This document shows positions 31,651 to 35,922 of a stretch of DNA of 35,922 bases, piece after piece. Position 1 is the first letter of the stretch; every line of letters starts with the position of its first letter. A program made the position numbers and the translations under genes. Below the pieces are notes generated by a model. It was not told the origin of the DNA, did not search any database, and saw only the letters and a list, made by a program, of their open reading frames with translations. Origin of the DNA: Deltaproteobacteria bacterium (lineage in GTDB: Bacteria > Bdellovibrionota_B > Oligoflexia > Oligoflexales > Bog-1112); assembly GCA_016186945.1 (NCBI GenBank), contig JACPKR010000008.1:67950-103871 (forward strand), read 5' to 3'.

Positions 31651-33225
31651 CTACAGGGGAATGTTCCCGTGCTTTCGCTTGGGAAGGTTTACCCGTTTTG
31701 TTAAACATGATTTCAGTCCGCGCAAGAGGTAATCCCTCGTCTCGGAAGGTAGAAGCACGGCGTCGATATACCCCTTCGCAGCTGCAACATAAGGCGTTGC
31801 AAACTTCTTCGCATAGAGTTCGGTCTGTTTTTTCTCTTCCGCTTCGGAATCTTTCGCAAACTCGATTTCCTTCTTGAAAATGATCTTGCAGGCAGCAGCC
31901 GCTCCCATCACCGCAATTTCAGCGGAAGGCCAAGCAACGTTGATGTCCCCTCCGATATGTTTCGCCCCCATCACGATGTAAGCACCCCCGTAAGCTTTGC
32001 GAGAAATCACCGTCAGACGAGGGACCGTTGCTTCGCAATAGGCATAAAGTATCTTTGCACCATGCCGGATGATCCCCCCTTCCTCCTGATCTCTTCCAGG
32101 GTAAAAACCGGGGACGTCAACCATTGTCAGGATGGGAATATTAAAACAGTCGCAGAATCGAACGAACCGCGCCCCTTTCACCGATGCGTTGATGTCGATC
32201 GCTCCCGCCATGTGCTGCGGATTGTTGCCAACCACTCCGATGCTGTACCCACCGAGCCGCGCAAAACCCGTCACCATGTTAGGCGCAAACTCGCCTTTCA
32301 GTTCCCAGAACGAGTCGGGGTCGACAAGGCAATTGATCACTTCCTTCATATCGTAAGACTCGTTCGCATTCTCGGGAATGAGTGTGTCGATACGCTGCTT
32401 GTTTTCAATAAGACGCTCTGTCACAACAGCATCCTCACTCTTCGCAGGATCCTGTGCCAAGGGTGGGTCGTCCATATTGTTCGACGGAAGGTAAGACAGT
32501 AGTCGTTTCACTCCTACAAAAATGTCTTCCTCCGAAGCGAAGCGGCGGTCGCTTACCCCACTTTTCGTCGCATGCGTCCGTGCTCCTCCCAGATCCTCGA
32601 AACTAACTTCCTCACCGGTGACTGCTTTCACTACGTTAGGGCCCGTAATGAACATATGGCTTGTTTCTTCCACCATGAAAGTAAAATCCGTCATCGCTGG
32701 AGAATACACAGCACCTCCCGCACACGGACCGAGAATGAGAGACAGTTGAGGAATGACCCCGCTGGCCTGTACATTCAAATAGAAGATATCGGCATACCCT
32801 GCCAGACTAGCGACACCTTCGTGAATGCGCGCCCCCCCGGAATCGTTCAAGCCAAGCATCGGGGCTCCGTTCTGTATAGCCAACTTGTAAAGCTTGCAAA
32901 TTTTCTCTGCGACAGCTTTCGAAAGGCTTCCCCCGAACGTTGTAAAATCCTGTGCGAACGCATAAACCATCCGGCCTTCCACGTTCCCCCATCCCGTCAC
33001 CACCCCGTCGCCAAAGACATGCTTGCGGTCCATGCCAAAATCTTTGCAGTCGTGAACCATGAAGGCGTCCGTTTCCACAAACGAACCTTCGTCAAAGAGC
33101 ATCTGCAGACGTTCCCGCGCCGTCAGTTTCCCACGGGCATGCTGCTCCTTCTGTCCTTCCACGCCTCCACCAGCAAAAGTTTTCGCCCGATTTTCCAAAA
33201 GAGTGCGAACATCCACCCTTTCCAT
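31651..33225 (-). CDS. acyl-CoA carboxylase carboxyltransferase (PccB/AccD5-like)
   Basis: 524 aa. Transfers CO2 from carboxybiotin to an acyl-CoA. Crotonase-like double domain: HARGKLTARERLQMLFDEGSF, LNDSGGARIHEGVASLAGY, ILGPCAGGAVYSPAMTDF, then VVGNNPQHMAGAIDI, VDVPGFYPGRDQE and RKAYGGAYIVMGAKH. In propionyl-CoA-specific PccB the last motif normally reads GGAYDVM; here Ile replaces Asp, a position reported to steer acetyl- versus propionyl-CoA choice, so substrate is open. ATG at 33225 follows AAAGGGGA; an upstream start would overlap the lipoprotein gene. Confidence 0.92.
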   Translation of the reverse strand: MERVDVRTLLENRAKTFAGGGVEGQKEQHARGKLTARERLQMLFDEGSFVETDAFMVHDCKDFGMDRKHVFGDGVVTGWGNVEGRMVYAFAQDFTTFGGSLSKAVAEKICKLYKLAIQNGAPMLGLNDSGGARIHEGVASLAGYADIFYLNVQASGVIPQLSLILGPCAGGAVYSPAMTDFTFMVEETSHMFITGPNVVKAVTGEEVSFEDLGGARTHATKSGVSDRRFASEEDIFVGVKRLLSYLPSNNMDDPPLAQDPAKSEDAVVTERLIENKQRIDTLIPENANESYDMKEVINCLVDPDSFWELKGEFAPNMVTGFARLGGYSIGVVGNNPQHMAGAIDINASVKGARFVRFCDCFNIPILTMVDVPGFYPGRDQEEGGIIRHGAKILYAYCEATVPRLTVISRKAYGGAYIVMGAKHIGGDINVAWPSAEIAVMGAAAACKIIFKKEIEFAKDSEAEEKKQTELYAKKFATPYVAAAKGYIDAVLLPSETRDYLLRGLKSCLTKRVNLPKRKHGNIPL

Positions 33226-33235
33226 AAGTCCCCTT

Positions 33236-33988
33236 TCATAAGATGATGCGTCCCGGATACTGCCGCCAAAGGTCTTCAATCAAAATGCGTTCCCACAATT
33301 TCGTCCACGGGGGAAATTCCGGGAACTCCCCCTGAGTCGCATTCGCAAAAGCCTGCGTGGAATGCGTCGTGCGCCTACCACCCACCCAAATCAATTGCGC
33401 GGTTTCTACATCGACTAACAAGAGAGTAACCCCCAACGCCCTCTTCGACAGCATTAAACCTCGGTCATTCTCCCGATCCTCCCACGCAAAAGCGAAGATC
33501 GGCAAGAGCAAGGCATCACTTTCATGCGTTGCCTCACTAAAGGAACGAAGCCACTGCCGCCATTCGTCCCGTACTTTCACCGATTCGTTGTAAAACATCG
33601 CTATGTCCTGGCAATCTTCGCAAAGCTCCGGGTCATAGCGGAAAAAACTCGCTAACACGTCCATCAAACTCTGCTTCTTTGCTTCCACAAGAAACTTACC
33701 CAACGCCTTCGGAGTAAATCCCTTCATAAAAGGCTGAGCGTCGAAACTCAGCAAGATATAGTCGTCAAGCTCACGGCAAGGCTCCTTCAGGTCCTCGTCT
33801 CGAACATTGCTGCGCGGATGAGCAGGAAAATTTGAGGTCGACAACCACACCTGACAGGGTAACACAGCCGTGCGAGCCGGCACGTAACTTCTATAAGCAT
33901 CCTGTATACCCAGGCGAGGAGTCGGAGAGATAGTTGTACAACTTAACAAGAAAAAATAGAGCGTTAAACTTAGAAAGAAACGATGCAT
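33236..33988 (-). CDS. lipoprotein of unknown function, first gene of the carboxylase operon
   Basis: 250 aa. Signal MHRFFLSLTLYFFLLSC with the lipobox Cys at 17. Mature part has LDDYILLSFDAQPFMKGFTPKALGKFL, a CEDC motif (PELCEDCQDIAMF) and TLLLVDVETAQLIWVGGRR, resembling proteins where a strand-rich envelope domain reads a conserved D-V-E-T-x-x-L-I-W motif. I do not recognise the family. ATG at 33988 is preceded by AAAGGG. The stop is 10 bp before the carboxyltransferase ATG, so it is cotranscribed with that operon, though a functional link is unknown. Confidence 0.75.
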   Translation of the reverse strand: MHRFFLSLTLYFFLLSCTTISPTPRLGIQDAYRSYVPARTAVLPCQVWLSTSNFPAHPRSNVRDEDLKEPCRELDDYILLSFDAQPFMKGFTPKALGKFLVEAKKQSLMDVLASFFRYDPELCEDCQDIAMFYNESVKVRDEWRQWLRSFSEATHESDALLLPIFAFAWEDRENDRGLMLSKRALGVTLLLVDVETAQLIWVGGRRTTHSTQAFANATQGEFPEFPPWTKLWERILIEDLWRQYPGRIIL

Positions 33989-34014
33989 CGTCAGACCCTT
34001 TATCACACTTTACT

Positions 34015-34111
34015 ATAGTATTTAAGAGAATCAATTTTGGGAAAAACTTTTTGAAAAAAGTTCTTTCGAGGGAGGCGACACTTCACTTGCCCCCCAACCC
34101 CCCTCTCCCTA
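34015..34111. repeat. Hybrid repeat: family B end joined to family A GC-rich module
   Basis: 34025-34066 is the second hairpin of family B (TTTTGGGAAAAAC and GTTCTTT), inverted relative to copy 1. It continues at once into GGGAGGCGACACTTCACTTG and CCCCCCTCTCCCTA, the module seen in family A copies at 17773, 25777 and 27617. The TAG stop of the next gene (34109-34111) is its last bases. Confidence 0.8.
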
Positions 34112-35784
34112 GGGGCGATACTCCCACATGTCATTGAGCAGTTGGCCGAAACGATCGGTTCCGCCAAAGATGATGGTTTTTTGGTTTGCCGCATCATACA
34201 CGATGAAGGGACTTTTCCTTGCTTTGGGTTTGGAAAGAGGAGGAGAAGCCTTAACCCAGTCACTGCCTGTATAGTACCAGGAATCACTATTGGCCGTATC
34301 CTGATTATCTGCCGCAAACCCATAAACGAGCTGCCGCCGGCTATCGTAAATGGGCGTTTCCAATGTGGGTACTTCATTCGTGACCACTTTGTGCCAAGTC
34401 CCCGAGTAAAATTCAAAAGTGGCCCCAATAAAGGTCAACCCATTCCCCGCTGTCGGAGGAACTCTACCGTATGCTATCACCCGCGAACGTGAAGGATCAT
34501 AAACCATTCGATAAAAACTTGTCGGATCTGCACTATCTCCTGTGATCGTATTTAAAAGTGCATATTGGTTGGTTGAGCTGTTGTAGCTATAAGTCTGAAT
34601 GGTATTGCCGATACTCATTACTACTAAAAAGATCTTTGACGATGAGTCATAGGCGGCACTTATCCCGTTAACAGGATTGCTTGGTTTCGATGGCCCCCCC
34701 GATTTTACTTCCGTCCATACATTTGCCGTATAACCGAACTTATACGTTTTGTAGTCGGAATTACCTGATCCACTGGGATAGACAAACATGTAGGTTTCGC
34801 CTTCAGTATCATTGTAGGCGACTGCATTTCGAGAGATCGTAAGCGCAGTGGAAGCCAATTGAGTCCAGGCTCCTTGCGAATACGTCCAAGTTCCACAAGG
34901 CGAACTCCCAGAGTCGTTATGGCAGTAGAATAGTATCTTGCCCCTACTCGCATCATACACCATGCCCTTTGCAGTGTTGTAGTCGTACTGACTTTTCGGA
35001 GGACTTCCCGAATAGGATACTGAATGCCAATCCAGGATGTTTATCGTCTTCGTTTTTACAGATTCAACGTTCGAGGCATAGTCGACTGCAAAATATCGAA
35101 TCGTTGTCGTCTGGGTAATATTCTGGGCAAACTCAAATTTTGAAGAGGATGTTGTCGGAACAGAGCCGTCTGTCGTATAGTAGATAGTCGCCCCTTCGTT
35201 CACACTAAGGACCACACTTGCATCCCCAGTTAAGAGCGTTGACGATTCACTGAGTGTCGATCCATTTACTGTCATCGTTGTTGCTGGTGCTGTAGAATCT
35301 GCAGGATCCGACCATTTTTCGTTATAAAAATAGAAATTAACTCTGACATCTTCGACGTTCCCTGATGAGTCAACGGAAAGGTACTTGAGCGTTTTAGATG
35401 TTGTAATACATATAGGACAATTCGCTGTACTGCCGCAGGTGGATAAGCTTGGAGGATACTGGAAAGTTGCTGAAACTGTCGGATTCGATCCGTCCGTAGT
35501 AAAATACGTGGTTGCCGTTTCATTAGCGGTCAAAGAAACGCATAGCGGGTTACGAAAATCTGCCGAATCTTTGGAGGCTGTCGTAATCGGCGCATCAGTA
35601 TCTGTCTGGATGGTTATTTCGCCGACATTTAACGTTGTATTCTCTAGCAGCGTGACCTCTTTTTCATAAGTAAAAGGGGTTTTCTCAATGCGTAATGTGT
35701 ACTCTCCTGCTGGAATATAAATGATGTTGAATTTTCCTTCCTTATCCGTTTTAGCGAAGAAAGAATAACCCGGCAAATAAACAT
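34109..35784 (-). pseudogene. surface-type protein with chitobiase-C and kelch-like repeats, 5' end cut by an IS
   Basis: At least 555 aa in one open frame. Order: a carboxypeptidase regulatory-like beta domain (VHVYLPGYSFFAKTDKEG, PAGEYTLRIEKTPF), two chitobiase C-terminal-like repeats (TTYFTTDGSNPT, TIYYTTDGSVPT, each ending in YFAVD or YLSVD-x2-GNVE), then about five kelch-like blades (VYDASRGKILFY, AYDSSSKIFLVV, VYDPSRSRVIAYG, YDSRRQLVYGF, IVYDAANQKTIIFGG). The reading frame makes sense back to about 35784, then meets a stop at the IS end; the only canonical start left is TTG 35776. So the N-terminus and signal peptide are lost to the insertion. The stop codon comes from a repeat. Confidence 0.75.
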
Positions 35785-35922
35785 GAACCTATCTCACTAA
35801 ATTCATAACTAATTTTTGCCATAACAGGTCCAGGAGGACTTTTTATGGCCGGAAGATTTGAGGGTTTGAGTGATCCGGAGTGGGGACTTTTTGAACCTAT
35901 TCTCGATAAAAAAGGCAAAAGA
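35785..35922 (+). mobile_element. left end of an IS5-like insertion sequence, runs off the window
   Basis: The break in the kelch-type gene, followed by about 60 bp of AT-rich leader and a transposase start, marks an insertion. The left tip is probably near GAACCTATCTCACTAAATTC (from 35785). The terminal inverted repeat partner and target duplication are outside the window. Confidence 0.7.
35845..35922 (+). CDS. IS5-family transposase, N-terminal 26 residues only
   Basis: Begins ATG at 35845 after a strong AGGAGGAC. The visible product, MAGRFEGLSDPEWGLFEPIL, then DKKGKR, matches the start of the short IS5/IS1031-type transposases (often annotated DUF4096) found in many proteobacteria and host-associated bacteria. 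The DDE catalytic domain is beyond the edge, so activity cannot be judged. Confidence 0.75.
   Translation, partial: MAGRFEGLSDPEWGLFEPILDKKGKR

Noticed and set aside
30926-31732. 268-codon plus-strand open frame
   Set aside because: Antisense shadow of the biotin carboxylase gene, with no family resemblance.
32572-33246. 224-codon plus-strand open frame
   Set aside because: Antisense shadow of the carboxyltransferase gene.

Overview
This window is a gene-dense bacterial chromosome segment of roughly balanced base composition. It carries about 30 protein-coding genes on both strands and no tRNA or rRNA that I can recognise. Four or more lipoprotein signal peptides, Sec signal peptides and a PgsA/PgpA phospholipid pair point to a Gram-negative organism. 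The gene set (short-form AMP nucleosidase, tandem MBL hydrolases, actinobacterial/eukaryotic-type DERA beside a two-gene ALDH16, Cache-HAMP-SpoIIE phosphatase) would fit Bdellovibrionota/Oligoflexia or another deep proteobacterial lineage. That placement is an inference with low confidence.

Layout. 1-1179: nadB (minus strand, runs off the left edge). 1280-3848: pgsA and two tandem MBL-fold hydrolases. 3981-6579: PfkB (adenosine-kinase-like) sugar/nucleoside kinase, a small membrane protein, signal peptidase I and a small acidic protein. 6582-10750: exported helical protein, a lipoprotein with a tyrosine-phosphatase P-loop, a 72-aa protein, a left-handed beta-helix protein and an FKBP lipoprotein. 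10976-15235 (minus): M1 aminopeptidase, YebC and AMP nucleosidase. 15399-17691: Cache-HAMP-SpoIIE phosphatase facing a stand-alone receiver protein. 17852-20125: NAPE-PLD/UlaG-like MBL hydrolase and an atypical SGNH protein. 20061-25691: a divergent deoxynucleoside catabolic locus (punA-deoA on minus; deoC and a split ALDH16 on plus). 25864-28935: a lipoprotein framed by inverted repeats, and a DUF4143-type ATPase. 29082-33988 (minus): an operon of lipoprotein, carboxyltransferase, biotin carboxylase, biotin carrier subunit and PgpA. 34109 to the end: a large chitobiase-C/kelch surface protein whose 5' end is cut by an IS5-like element that runs off the right edge.

Working together. PunA and DeoA release deoxyribose 1-phosphate from nucleosides. 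After a pentomutase step (not in the window), DeoC yields glyceraldehyde 3-phosphate and acetaldehyde, and the neighbouring ALDH can oxidise the acetaldehyde. AMP nucleosidase and the PfkB kinase add to nucleotide salvage. The three carboxylase genes make up one biotin-dependent acyl-CoA carboxylase.

The most unusual feature is the intergenic DNA. Two families of long palindromic repeats fill most of the gaps between genes: family A with eight copies sharing a 48-bp core, and family B with five copies. They share modules, supply stop codons, frame one gene as 128-bp inverted repeats (127/128 identical) and appear to have replaced the start of another gene. In family A the outer arms differ between copies but remain complementary within most copies, which suggests a folded nucleic acid rather than passive debris. 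I do not recognise these families.
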